In this document: positions 1 to 5,961 of the stretch, piece after piece
Position numbering within the stretch: position 1 is the stretch's first letter
Layout of the letters: each line of letters begins with the position of its first letter
Origin: Porphyromonadaceae bacterium
Lineage (GTDB): Bacteria > Bacteroidota > Bacteroidia > Bacteroidales > Dysgonomonadaceae
Assembly (NCBI GenBank): GCA_003517675.1
Contig: DPAC01000175.1
Coordinates: 1 to 6,331, forward strand
Direction of reading: 5' to 3'
Length of the DNA stretch: 6,331 bases
Position numbers and translations under genes: made by a program
The notes under the pieces: generated by a model
Databases searched by the model: none
Told to the model about the DNA's origin: nothing
Seen by the model: only the letters and a program-made list of their open reading frames with translations

Positions 1-544
1 CTAATTTTAGTCTTGGATGAATATAACTAGTCCTTGAAATAAAAACTCCATTTGATTCCGCTTTATCAATCCATTCTAAAATTGGATTATTCGATGAATA
101 ATTTAATGGATTAATATTTAACTCATTTAGAATATCTTGTGCGACTATTTTGGGATTATCTTTTATCGAATATTTACCAATAAATGACACCTTATTTTCA
201 TTGTTTTCCTTATTAACATCTCTTATCCATGCCTGTTTTTGTTGAATTTCACGGATAATAAAAATTGAGGGCGTGCTCAATTCTTTTGAACCTGCTTTCC
301 TGAAATCTTGTAAAGGCTGAAAATCATTTGGCACATCTGGAAGAAAGAATAAAGCAAATGGTCTTCTATATGCTTTTGCAAGTTTTTGTGCCTGTCTTAT
401 AGTGGGATAATCATTTCCATTTTCCCATTCTTTGAATTTTTCAATGGGAACAGCAACCTTGGATGCAGCAATTTCTTCAGTCATTTTGGCTGATTCTCTT
501 GCCCATTTAAAAACTTTTGCTGTTATGTATGCCTTATTTGCCAT
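1..544 (-). CDS. XRE-family HTH / ImmA-IrrE (COG2856-type) protein, 3' end cut by window edge
   Basis: This frame stays open for 181 codons, from an ATG at 544-542 to the left edge. It begins MANKAYITAKVFKWARESAK. Residues about 8-65 look like a lambda-repressor-type helix-turn-helix (KVFKWARE, TEEIAASKV, FKEWENGNDYPTIRQAQKLA). They are followed by the family-typical YRRPFALFFLP, FQPLQDFRKAGSKEL and IFIIREIQQKQAWI. The last visible residues, GVFISRTSYIHPRLKL, resemble the stretch just before the HExxH zinc-peptidase motif of ImmA/IrrE proteins, so the catalytic helix would lie outside the window. Known family roles are cleaving or antagonising a repressor in mobile elements, and partnering PIN-like (DUF4411) toxins; any such partner would be to the left and cannot be seen. 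The gene is strikingly AT-rich (51 G/C in 180 bases hand-counted), which suggests transfer. The family call is fairly secure; the role is inference. Confidence 0.85.
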   Translation of the reverse strand, partial: MANKAYITAKVFKWARESAKMTEEIAASKVAVPIEKFKEWENGNDYPTIRQAQKLAKAYRRPFALFFLPDVPNDFQPLQDFRKAGSKELSTPSIFIIREIQQKQAWIRDVNKENNENKVSFIGKYSIKDNPKIVAQDILNELNINPLNYSSNNPILEWIDKAESNGVFISRTSYIHPRLKL

Positions 545-550
545 ATAATG

Positions 551-558
551 CAAAAATA
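551..558 (-). promoter_or_regulatory. Candidate -7 box (TATTTTTG) for the XRE/ImmA gene
   Basis: On the minus strand TATTTTTG matches the Bacteroidota TAnnTTTG element exactly and ends seven bases before the ATG. The expected start of transcription falls at about 544-547, which would give an almost leaderless mRNA. The -33 side is weak: the nearest TTTG is only 13 bases upstream instead of about 20. In such AT-rich sequence the match could be chance. Confidence 0.4.
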
Positions 559-767
559 CAATTTTTTATCTCAAATCAGAATAATTTTATTGAACGCGGA
601 GTTTTCCAGTAAGACCGCTAACGATGCAATCATACAATTTACGAAAGGATTAAAAAAAATTATGCTTGTATCTCGTCTCAAATAAACGAATAGCGTATTT
701 TGGCGAATAGAAGTTCAGACTGCAAGTTTAGTTAATATTTTTAATATCTCTCTCATTTCTAGCGGTT

Positions 768-814
768 ATTTTCCGGCGACTGTATTAAATAAAGTTAAAC
801 AGTGCCCGGAAAAT
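768..814. repeat. Imperfect 16-bp inverted repeat, 15-base loop
   Basis: The left arm ATTTTCCGGCGACTGT (768-783) and right arm ACAGTGCCCGGAAAAT (799-814) pair at 14 of 16 positions. Nine pairs, then C-C and G-G mismatches (777/805 and 778/804), then five pairs close a 15-base A/T-rich loop at 784-798. No T-run follows on either strand, so it does not look like an intrinsic terminator. It lies about 140 bases upstream of nnr and 220 bases upstream of the XRE/ImmA gene. It could be a cruciform protein-binding site, a small RNA hairpin or a remnant mobile-element end. Confidence 0.7.
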
Positions 815-919
815 GCCCATGAAATGAATGAGATGAAGAATAAGAGACAAAAAGAAAATAATAATGGTGATAAGTTGTTTTATTGCTCTTTGATGGATGG
901 TTAGCGTGATAAAATTATG

Positions 920-927
920 TAACTTCG
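920..927 (+). promoter_or_regulatory. Candidate -7 box (TAACTTCG) for nnr
   Basis: TAACTTCG differs at one position from TAnnTTTG and lies 29 bases before the nnr ATG, giving a predicted 5' leader of roughly 20-25 bases. The leader is A-rich (AAAGATAAAAAAAGACAAACC), as usual for Bacteroidota genes without a Shine-Dalgarno site. No TTTG sits at the expected distance; the nearest, at 889-892, is 27 bases away, so support is partial. Confidence 0.4.
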
Positions 928-956
928 CACGATAAAGATAAAAAAAGACAAACCAG

Positions 957-2459
957 ATGAAGATTCTTACATCGGAGCAGATCAGGAGAATTGATGCGGA
1001 GACGATTAAAAGGGAGGGGATCCCGTCACTTGAACTGATGAAGCGGGCGGCGACTGCCTTCTATAACCGGTTCACGGAGAGATTTCCGGATAAGAACATC
1101 TCCGTGCTCATCTTTTCGGGTGTGGGAAATAACGGCGGCGATGGGCTGGTGATCGCTCGCCTGCTGCATAAGTCGGGCTACAGCTTGAAGGTCTGCGTGG
1201 TGGAGTACAGCGATCAGTATTCGGAAGATTGCGCCCACAACCTGCGGCGGGTGAAGGCGGAGAACATCGCCTACACCAAAATTAAAGCGGAGAAGGATAT
1301 ACCGGATATGAACGGGTATGATGTGGTGATCGACGGGATCTTCGGAACAGGGCTCTCGCGGGAGGTAAGCGGCATCGCTGCGCAGGTGATCGGGAGAATC
1401 AATGAAAGCAGGAAACCGGTGATCAGCATCGATGTGCCGAGTGGCCTGTTCCTGGAACGTAAAACCTCTTTCGCCGTGCAGGCAACTGAGACGATCACGT
1501 TTCAGATCCCGAAGCTGGCGCTTTATCTGCCGGAGAACAGGGATTTTACCGGTGATGTGCGGATTGTGGACATCGGCCTGGACAGGGAAGCGATTGCCGA
1601 AGCGGAAAGCTACATGTATTTCACGGAAATGGGGGAGATCGTCTCCCTGCTGAAGCCCCTGGAAAAATTTGCCCATAAGGGGACCGAGGGGCATGCCCTG
1701 ATCATCGGCGGAAGCCTGGGTAAGACGGGGTCGGTATGCCTGGCGGCGAAGGCAGCCTTAAAGACGGGCTGCGGACTGGTTACCGCTTATCTGCCCCAAT
1801 GTGGAGTGCCTGTGATACAGTCAAATTTTCCGGAAGCGATGGCGATAGAGGATCAGCACAGGGAGCATATCAGCGATATCCGATACAGCCTGCACCCGGA
1901 TGCGATCGGCATCGGCATCGGGATGGGACAGCACCCGGAGACGCAGGATGCGCTGCACCGGTTTCTCCAAAACAACCGTACCCCGCTGGTGATCGATGCG
2001 GACGGACTGAACATCCTGTCACAGCACAGGGAGTGGGTCTCCCTGCTGCCGCCTAAAACCATTCTGACACCGCATCCGAAGGAGCTTTCAAGGCTGATTG
2101 GAGAGTGGAACAACGACTATGACAAGATTCAAAAAACAAGACTCTTTGCCAGGGAGAACGACCTGGTCGTGGTGATCAAAGGGGCTTATTCGCTGATCAT
2201 CGATGCGGAGAGTGTTTTCCTGAACAGTACCGGCACTCCCGCACTGGCTACCGCCGGTAGCGGCGACGTGCTGACCGGGATGATCACCTCGCTGCTGGCA
2301 CAGGGATACAAACCTACGGACGCGGCAAGGGTGGGGGTTTACCTGCACGGGCTGACGGCCGATCTGACGAAGGAACAGATTCATCCCCGAAGCTTCATCG
2401 CCGGCGACATCATCGGGCACATTGGAGATGCCTACTGGAAACTGGAAAAAAATGAGTGA
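957..2459 (+). CDS. nnr: Bifunctional NAD(P)H-hydrate epimerase / ADP-dependent NAD(P)H-hydrate dehydratase
   Basis: This cytoplasmic repair enzyme restores damaged cofactor. The N-terminal half epimerises (R)- to (S)-NAD(P)HX, and the C-terminal half dehydrates (S)-NAD(P)HX to NAD(P)H using ADP. At 500 aa it has the normal length for the fused form. The YjeF_N domain spans about residues 1-215 and shows SGVGNNGGDG (54-63), VIDGIFGTGL (124-133) and IDVPSG (158-163). The ribokinase-like YjeF_C (CARKD) domain spans about 230-495 and shows HKG (240-242), GGSLGKTGS (251-259), DADGLN (347-352), TPHPKEL (371-377), KG (408-409) and TAGSGDVLTG (432-441), whose Asp437 is the expected catalytic base. 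The ATG at 957 puts the first conserved element (LTSEQIRRID) right at the N-terminus. Both active sites look intact. G/C content (37 of 60 bases at 1321-1380) is far above that of the left-hand gene. The rplU promoter begins five bases after the stop, so the two are probably separate units. Confidence 0.97.
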   Translation: MKILTSEQIRRIDAETIKREGIPSLELMKRAATAFYNRFTERFPDKNISVLIFSGVGNNGGDGLVIARLLHKSGYSLKVCVVEYSDQYSEDCAHNLRRVKAENIAYTKIKAEKDIPDMNGYDVVIDGIFGTGLSREVSGIAAQVIGRINESRKPVISIDVPSGLFLERKTSFAVQATETITFQIPKLALYLPENRDFTGDVRIVDIGLDREAIAEAESYMYFTEMGEIVSLLKPLEKFAHKGTEGHALIIGGSLGKTGSVCLAAKAALKTGCGLVTAYLPQCGVPVIQSNFPEAMAIEDQHREHISDIRYSLHPDAIGIGIGMGQHPETQDALHRFLQNNRTPLVIDADGLNILSQHREWVSLLPPKTILTPHPKELSRLIGEWNNDYDKIQKTRLFARENDLVVVIKGAYSLIIDAESVFLNSTGTPALATAGSGDVLTGMITSLLAQGYKPTDAARVGVYLHGLTADLTKEQIHPRSFIAGDIIGHIGDAYWKLEKNE

Positions 2460-2463
2460 ATGA

Positions 2464-2495
2464 TTTGGGATTGATGAAATAATTGCGTAATTTTG
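2464..2495 (+). promoter_or_regulatory. Bacteroidota-type promoter for rplU-rpmA
   Basis: TTTG at 2464-2467 is followed after 20 bases by TAATTTTG at 2488-2495, an exact TAnnTTTG match at consensus spacing. Transcription should start at about 2499-2502, leaving a leader of roughly 75 bases before the rplU ATG. The promoter lies entirely in the gap after nnr. It also argues against a longer rplU reading frame that would start upstream, at TTG 2483. Confidence 0.8.
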
Positions 2496-2501
2496 CACCT
2501 C

Positions 2502-2575
2502 ATTTTGCCAATAGGCACGACAAGAAGACGCAGGCAGCGGCTCGCCTCAGGCACGTAACGTCAAGTTATTTTAAT
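2502..2575 (+). promoter_or_regulatory. Structured 5' leader of rplU (possible autoregulatory element)
   Basis: The predicted untranslated leader can fold locally. TGCC (2506-2509) pairs with GGCA (2514-2517) around an AATA tetraloop. GACG (2527-2530) can pair with CGTC (2559-2562), enclosing AGGC (2532-2535) paired with GCCT (2544-2547). Stems are short and I could not compute energies. Ribosomal protein leaders, including that of L21 in Firmicutes, are known autoregulatory sites; that this one works the same way is inference. Confidence 0.3.
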
Positions 2576-2887
2576 ATGTACGTCATAGTAGACATTCAGG
2601 GTCAGCAGTTTAAAGTACAGCAGGACCAAAAATTATTCGTCCACAGGATCAACGCCGATCAGGGCGCAGAGGTGGAATTTGAGAAAGTGATGCTTGTCGA
2701 CAATGAAGGCGCGATAACCGTGGGTTCGCCCGTCATTGAAGGAGCGAAAGTGGTAGTGGAGATTCTTTCACACGTAAAAGGAGACAAGGTTCTCATTTTC
2801 AAAAAGAAAAGGAGAAAAGGATACCAGAAACTGAACGGTCACCGTCAACAGTTTTCTGAAGTGAGAGTCAAGGAAATTATTGCTTAA
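2576..2887 (+). CDS. rplU: 50S ribosomal protein L21
   Basis: The product is a 23S rRNA-binding protein of the large subunit. Starting at the ATG at 2576 gives 103 aa, the standard L21 length, with the classic N-terminus [15 protein letters not shown]. Further family features are [15 protein letters not shown] (residues about 51-65) and the basic C-terminal block [16 protein letters not shown], which contacts rRNA, followed by VRVKEI. The frame stays open upstream to a TTG at 2483, but those 31 extra codons would cover the promoter -7 box and the leader, and have no counterpart in L21. No Shine-Dalgarno site is visible; the ATG follows TTATTTTAAT. rpmA follows after 20 bases, the nearly universal rplU-rpmA pair. 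Confidence 0.97.
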   Translation: MYVIVDIQGQQFKVQQDQKLFVHRINADQGAEVEFEKVMLVDNEGAITVGSPVIEGAKVVVEILSHVKGDKVLIFKKKRRKGYQKLNGHRQQFSEVRVKEIIA

Positions 2888-2907
2888 TCAGTTAAAATCA
2901 GAAGAAA

Positions 2908-3177
2908 ATGGCACATAAAAAAGGTGTAGGTAGTTCGAAGAACGGCCGTGAATCGGAAAGTAAACGATTGGGCGTGAAGATATTTGGTGGTGAGGTTACA
3001 AAAGCCGGAAACATTATCGTGCGTCAACGAGGTACAGTGCACCATCCAGGAGAAAATGTAGGCATCGGCAAGGATCATACACTCTTCGCGCTGACCGACG
3101 GCGTGGTGGTTTTCCGCAAGAAAAGAAATAACCGTTCTTTTGTGTCGGTACAGCCCCTCACAAAGGCAGAAGCATGA
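2908..3177 (+). CDS. rpmA: 50S ribosomal protein L27
   Basis: L27 is an 89-aa large-subunit protein whose N-terminal tail reaches toward the peptidyl transferase centre. The sequence starts [16 protein letters not shown], the mature-type N-terminus with no cleavable extension of the Firmicutes kind. It continues with [12 protein letters not shown] (about 18-29), [19 protein letters not shown] (34-52) and [16 protein letters not shown] (54-69), all diagnostic. The ATG follows an A-rich spacer (AAAATCAGAAGAAA) 20 bases after rplU and is probably on the same transcript. A strong terminator lies about 65 bases after the stop. Confidence 0.98.
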   Translation: MAHKKGVGSSKNGRESESKRLGVKIFGGEVTKAGNIIVRQRGTVHHPGENVGIGKDHTLFALTDGVVVFRKKRNNRSFVSVQPLTKAEA

Positions 3178-3242
3178 GATATCGAAGCGCCATCATCTGA
3201 GATGGAGAGATTACCATAAAGTGATTTATTAGTGGATAAGGA

Positions 3243-3274
3243 CAGCCTGCTTGAATAAGCAGGTTGTTTTTTTT
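3243..3274 (+). terminator. Intrinsic terminator of the rplU-rpmA unit
   Basis: CAGCCTGCTT (3243-3252) and AAGCAGGTTG (3257-3266) form a 10-bp stem with one G-U pair around the loop GAAT, followed directly by eight T (3267-3274). This is a textbook intrinsic terminator. It ends only six bases before the ATG of the next gene. A frame opening at TTG 3251 would start inside the hairpin, which makes that start unlikely. Confidence 0.92.
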
Positions 3275-3280
3275 AACGGT

Positions 3281-4450
3281 ATGGAACTGACCACCGATCA
3301 AAAAGCATTCATTCAGGCTCATGAGAAAGAGGATGTGCATGCACTGGCACTCCGTTACTCAGGAGAGGATATGCCTTTTCTACTGGCGCAGATTGCCGGA
3401 CGGCAAAAGGCAGAGAAGAAGATTCCATCCTGGTACAGGAACAGGAACTTGCTCTATCCGCAGCATCTCTCACTTGAACAGGCCTCGTCGGAGGTGACGG
3501 CGCGTTACAAGTCGTCGCTCATCGATGGAGGAGAGCTCTTTGCCGATCTGACCGGTGGGCTGGGGGTCGATTTCTCCTTTCTGGCACCGCACTACAGGCG
3601 GGCAATCTATGTGGAACGGGATGAAGGGCTTTCCAGACTGGCCGCACACAATCTTTCAGAGCTGGGACTGGAACATGTGGAGGTTCATTGCAGGGAGAGT
3701 GAGAAATTTCTGCCAGAACTCCCATGTGCAGATCTGATCTACCTTGATCCGTCGCGCCGGGATAAGGATGGGAGGAAAGTGTTTAGGATCGAAGAGTGCT
3801 CTCCCGATCTGTCGCAGCTCACCAGCCAGCTGATGGAGAAAGCCGGGCGGGTGATGATCAAGTATTCACCGATGCTCGATATCTCTCTTGCAGTGAAAAC
3901 GCTTCCCCAGGTATCGGAGGTACATGTGGTTTCAGTGGAGAACGAATGCAGGGAGTTGCTGTTTCTTTTCTCACGTGAGCCGACGGAGAGGCTCTATCAT
4001 ACAGTTAACCTGAATAAGGCGGGAGAACGGCAGGTGCTCACTTTTACCAAAGCAGAGGAGGAACGCGAAGCTCCATACAGTGCATCTCCCGGCCGGTATC
4101 TATACGAACCCAACGCCTCCATCCTGAAAGCGGGTGCATTTAACGTGACGGCGCATCGCTTCGCTTTGCAGAAACTGCACAAACACACTCATCTCTACAC
4201 TTCCGAACGATTGGTGGAAAACTTTCCCGGTCGTACTTTTCAGGTGAAAGAGTGGTTCCGGGCAGATAAAAAAAGTATCCGGCGCTTTGCTGCCACCACT
4301 CACCAGGCAAATATCACCGTTCGCAACTATCCGCTCTCAGTCTCGGAGATCCGCAAACGGTCGGGACTGAAAGAGGGGGGCGACCATTATCTCTTCGCTT
4401 CCACGTTGGCCGATGGAGAGAAAGTGTGGATCATTGGGGAAAAGGTGTAA
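3281..4450 (+). CDS. Class I SAM-dependent methyltransferase, PG_1098-like, with THUMP-like C-terminal domain
   Basis: This 389-aa protein belongs to the Bacteroidota group represented by P. gingivalis PG_1098, judged from remembered family features. An N-terminal helical segment (1-80, with AQIAGRQKAEKKIPSWY at about 36-52) precedes a Rossmann methyltransferase core. The core shows motif I DLTGGLGVD (89-97), motif II YVERDE (110-115) and motif IV LIYLDPSRRD (152-161). The C-terminal part (about 315-387, EWFRADKKSIRRF to VWIIGE) fits the THUMP-like/ferredoxin-like RNA-binding region, so an RNA substrate is likely but not shown. DPSRR replaces the NPPY/DPPY motif of ordinary amino-methyltransferases. 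I chose the ATG at 3281 because the alternative in-frame TTG at 3251 sits inside the terminator hairpin and FIQAHEKEDVHALALRY fits the family N-terminus. I see no clear promoter of its own between rpmA and this start. It is convergent with hisIE. Confidence 0.85.
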   Translation: MELTTDQKAFIQAHEKEDVHALALRYSGEDMPFLLAQIAGRQKAEKKIPSWYRNRNLLYPQHLSLEQASSEVTARYKSSLIDGGELFADLTGGLGVDFSFLAPHYRRAIYVERDEGLSRLAAHNLSELGLEHVEVHCRESEKFLPELPCADLIYLDPSRRDKDGRKVFRIEECSPDLSQLTSQLMEKAGRVMIKYSPMLDISLAVKTLPQVSEVHVVSVENECRELLFLFSREPTERLYHTVNLNKAGERQVLTFTKAEEEREAPYSASPGRYLYEPNASILKAGAFNVTAHRFALQKLHKHTHLYTSERLVENFPGRTFQVKEWFRADKKSIRRFAATTHQANITVRNYPLSVSEIRKRSGLKEGGDHYLFASTLADGEKVWIIGEKV

Positions 4451-4455
4451 GATTT

Positions 4456-4497
4456 CAGTTCCTGGCCCATTTTTAGCATTCAGCGATCAGCTATTTT
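4456..4497. repeat. Degenerate heptamer repeat in the convergent gap
   Basis: In steps of seven the plus strand reads CAGTTCC, TGGCCCA, TTTTTAG, CATTCAG, CGATCAG, CTATTTT. Its left end shares the 12-mer TCAGTTCCTGGC (4455-4466) with the clearer array at the hisA-hisF junction (5975-5986). It lies just after the methyltransferase stop. TAGC (4474-4477) and GCTA (4490-4493) followed by TTTT could form a weak hairpin for the plus-strand gene, but I would not call it a terminator. Confidence 0.5.
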
Positions 4498-4550
4498 AAC
4501 CAATAAACCTGTAAACGTACGAACAACCTACCATCTACCTACATTTCAAG

Positions 4551-5135
4551 TTATTTGTGTCTCTCTTTCAGCACCGCTTCAATGTCCTGCAACTTCAGAT
4601 CCTTGGTCTTTAGCAGGATAAGGAAGTGATAGAGCAGGTCGGCTGCCTCGTTTTGGAACAGGTCAAGATTGTCATCCTTCGCTTCGATCACCAGCTCTAC
4701 CGCCTCTTCACCCACTTTTTGAGCTACTTTGTTGACACCGCGGCTGAAAAGTTTGGCGGTATAGGACCCTTCCGGATTTTCGGTGATCCGCTGTTCAATT
4801 ACTTTCTCCAGCTCGTACAGGAACCCCTTGGGTGTCTCCTCCTGAAAGCAGGAGGTGCTGCCGGTGTGACAGGTCGGTCCCTGCGGATATGCCTTGATCA
4901 GCAGCGTGTCGTTGTCGCAATCGACCTGTATCTCATCTACAATGAGAAAGTTGCCCGATGTCTCCCCCTTGGTCCAGAGTCGTTGTTTGCTCCGGCTGTA
5001 AAATGTAACCCTCCCTTCACTTTTGGTTTTCTCAAGTGCTTCTTCGTTCATATAGCCCAGCATCAGCACCTGTAGGGTGTTGGCATGCTGGATAACGACC
5101 GGTACCAGTCCACCGGATTTTTCAAAATTGATCAT
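4551..5135 (-). CDS. hisIE: Bifunctional phosphoribosyl-AMP cyclohydrolase / phosphoribosyl-ATP pyrophosphatase
   Basis: This enzyme carries out the second and third steps of histidine synthesis: PR-ATP to PR-AMP (HisE domain), then ring opening to ProFAR (HisI domain). The 194-aa product has HisI at about 1-105, with WTKGETSGN (54-62), the metal-binding VDCDNDT (71-77: Asp72, Cys73, Asp74, Asp76) and GPTCHTGSTSCF (86-97: Cys89 and Cys96, zinc ligands with Cys73). HisE spans about 107-194, with SYTAKLFSRGVNKVAQKVGEE (124-144) and NEAADLLYH (162-170). Both domains look complete and the length is normal for the fusion. The start is either ATG 5135-5133 or the GTG directly before it (5138-5136); I chose the ATG. 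It is the last gene of the his run, 56 bases after hisF. Confidence 0.97.
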   Translation of the reverse strand: MINFEKSGGLVPVVIQHANTLQVLMLGYMNEEALEKTKSEGRVTFYSRSKQRLWTKGETSGNFLIVDEIQVDCDNDTLLIKAYPQGPTCHTGSTSCFQEETPKGFLYELEKVIEQRITENPEGSYTAKLFSRGVNKVAQKVGEEAVELVIEAKDDNLDLFQNEAADLLYHFLILLKTKDLKLQDIEAVLKERHK

Positions 5136-5152
5136 CACGATATTTCTTTTTA

Positions 5153-5170
5153 TGTTGATTTTGTTGATTT
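5153..5170. repeat. Two tandem copies of TGTTGATTT
   Basis: A perfect 9-base unit occurs twice in a row in the hisF-hisIE spacer, just upstream of hisIE. On the coding strand it reads AAATCAACA twice, giving an A-rich approach to the hisIE start. It is too short to assign a role and may be slippage. Confidence 0.6.
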
Positions 5171-5191
5171 ATCATTGTGCAGTACCCTGAA

Positions 5192-5947
5192 TCAACGGAT
5201 TGGGATATTCCTCTCTTTTAAATATTGTTTCAGTGCAGGGATGGGGATCTCTCCATAATGAAAGATGCTGGCAGCCAGAGCGGCACTGGCATTTGTCACG
5301 GTGAAGACCTCAACGAAGTGATCCATGCTGCCGGCCCCTCCCGAAGCGATAACCGGTACCGAAACGGCCTTGCAGACCGCCTCGGTGATTTCCAGGGCAA
5401 AACCGTTCTTCGTGCCGTCGTGGTTCATCGAGGTGAGCAGGATCTCTCCCGCACCACGCCTTACACCCTCTATTGCCCAGTCGGTCGTATGCAACGGAGT
5501 GGGAGTTCTACCCCCCTGGGTATATACCATCCATTCTCCGTTATCCTCCTGTTTCGTGTCGATGGCCAGCACCACGCATTGGTTGCCAAACTGATCAGCG
5601 ATCTCGGTGAGCAGCTCCGGTCGGTCCACCGCCGACGAGTTGAGGCTCACCTTGTCGGCACCGGCACGGATGATGGCCTGTGCATCTTCAAGCGTGCGGA
5701 GGCCACCACCCACTGTAAAAGGGATGTTGATCTCCTGTGCCACCCGTTGCACCAGTGATGTGAGCGTCTTTCGGTTCTCTACTGTGGCAGTGATATCGAG
5801 GAAGACCAGCTCATCGGCACCCTCCAGCACGTAGCGTTTGGCCAGCTCAACCGCGTCACCCGCATCACGGAGCTCAACGAAGTTGACACCTTTTACTGTA
5901 CGTCCCTCCTTGATGTCGAGGCAGGGGATGATTCTTTTCTTCAGCAT
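5192..5947 (-). CDS. hisF: Imidazole glycerol phosphate synthase, cyclase subunit
   Basis: HisF, with the glutaminase HisH, converts PRFAR plus ammonia to imidazole glycerol phosphate and AICAR. The 251-aa product matches the family length. It is a (beta/alpha)8 barrel with catalytic Asp11 ([17 protein letters not shown]) and Asp130 (VLAIDTK), phosphate-binding TVGGGLRT (78-85) and ASGGAGS (201-207), and the conserved stretch MNHDGTKNG at 174-182. The frame is open to a GTG at 5974, directly abutting the hisA stop. The nine extra codons (MLTTEKLNQ) are encoded largely by degenerate repeat sequence, and the family starts at [11 protein letters not shown], so I chose the ATG at 5947. That leaves 27 bases after hisA, consistent with one operon; hisH is presumably upstream, outside the window. 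Confidence 0.97.
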   Translation of the reverse strand: MLKKRIIPCLDIKEGRTVKGVNFVELRDAGDAVELAKRYVLEGADELVFLDITATVENRKTLTSLVQRVAQEINIPFTVGGGLRTLEDAQAIIRAGADKVSLNSSAVDRPELLTEIADQFGNQCVVLAIDTKQEDNGEWMVYTQGGRTPTPLHTTDWAIEGVRRGAGEILLTSMNHDGTKNGFALEITEAVCKAVSVPVIASGGAGSMDHFVEVFTVTNASAALAASIFHYGEIPIPALKQYLKERNIPIR

Positions 5948-5961
5948 TTGATTCAGTTTTT

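Larger units (their letters stand above)
545..956. other. 412-base AT-rich intergenic region between divergent genes
   Basis: No convincing gene is present. The only plus-strand reading frame I looked at closely (824-904, 26 codons) is low-complexity and unsupported. The region holds a candidate promoter at each end, a 47-base imperfect inverted repeat at 768-814, and a 7-base direct repeat TTAATAT at 732-738 and 741-747. ACCGCTA at 614-620 and TAGCGGT at 760-766 form a widely spaced inverted pair. Base composition is low in G/C like the left-hand gene and unlike nnr, so the change in composition lies near the right end of this region. Confidence 0.6.

Noticed and set aside
824..904. Possible 26-codon small protein (MNEMKNKRQKENNNG...)
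   Set aside because: It is low-complexity and Asn/Lys-rich as expected from A-rich DNA, has no start context, and overlaps the region leading to the nnr promoter.
1026..1694. Long minus-strand open frame (222 codons) inside nnr
   Set aside because: It is antisense to a well-conserved enzyme with intact motifs; the product has no recognisable domain and looks like a G/C-rich shadow.
2483..2575. N-terminal extension of L21 from TTG 2483
   Set aside because: It covers the promoter -7 box and the leader, encodes no L21-like residues, and the ATG at 2576 gives the standard 103-aa protein.
3190..3205. Small hairpin CCATC/GATGG after rpmA
   Set aside because: It has only five base pairs, no T-run, and is followed by a far stronger terminator; it is probably incidental.
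3251..3280. N-terminal extension of the methyltransferase from TTG 3251
   Set aside because: The codons fall inside the terminator stem, loop and T-run; the ATG at 3281 fits the family N-terminus.
4451..4550. Bidirectional terminator between the methyltransferase and hisIE
   Set aside because: Only a 4-bp TAGC/GCTA stem with a 12-base loop is present before TTTT, and nothing convincing is seen for the hisIE side.
4626..5075. Plus-strand open frame (149 codons) opposite hisIE
   Set aside because: It lies wholly within hisIE on the other strand, resembles no family I know, and has no promoter or ribosome-binding context.
5225..5758. Plus-strand open frame (177 codons) opposite hisF
   Set aside because: It is antisense to the conserved HisF barrel; its composition follows from hisF codon bias.
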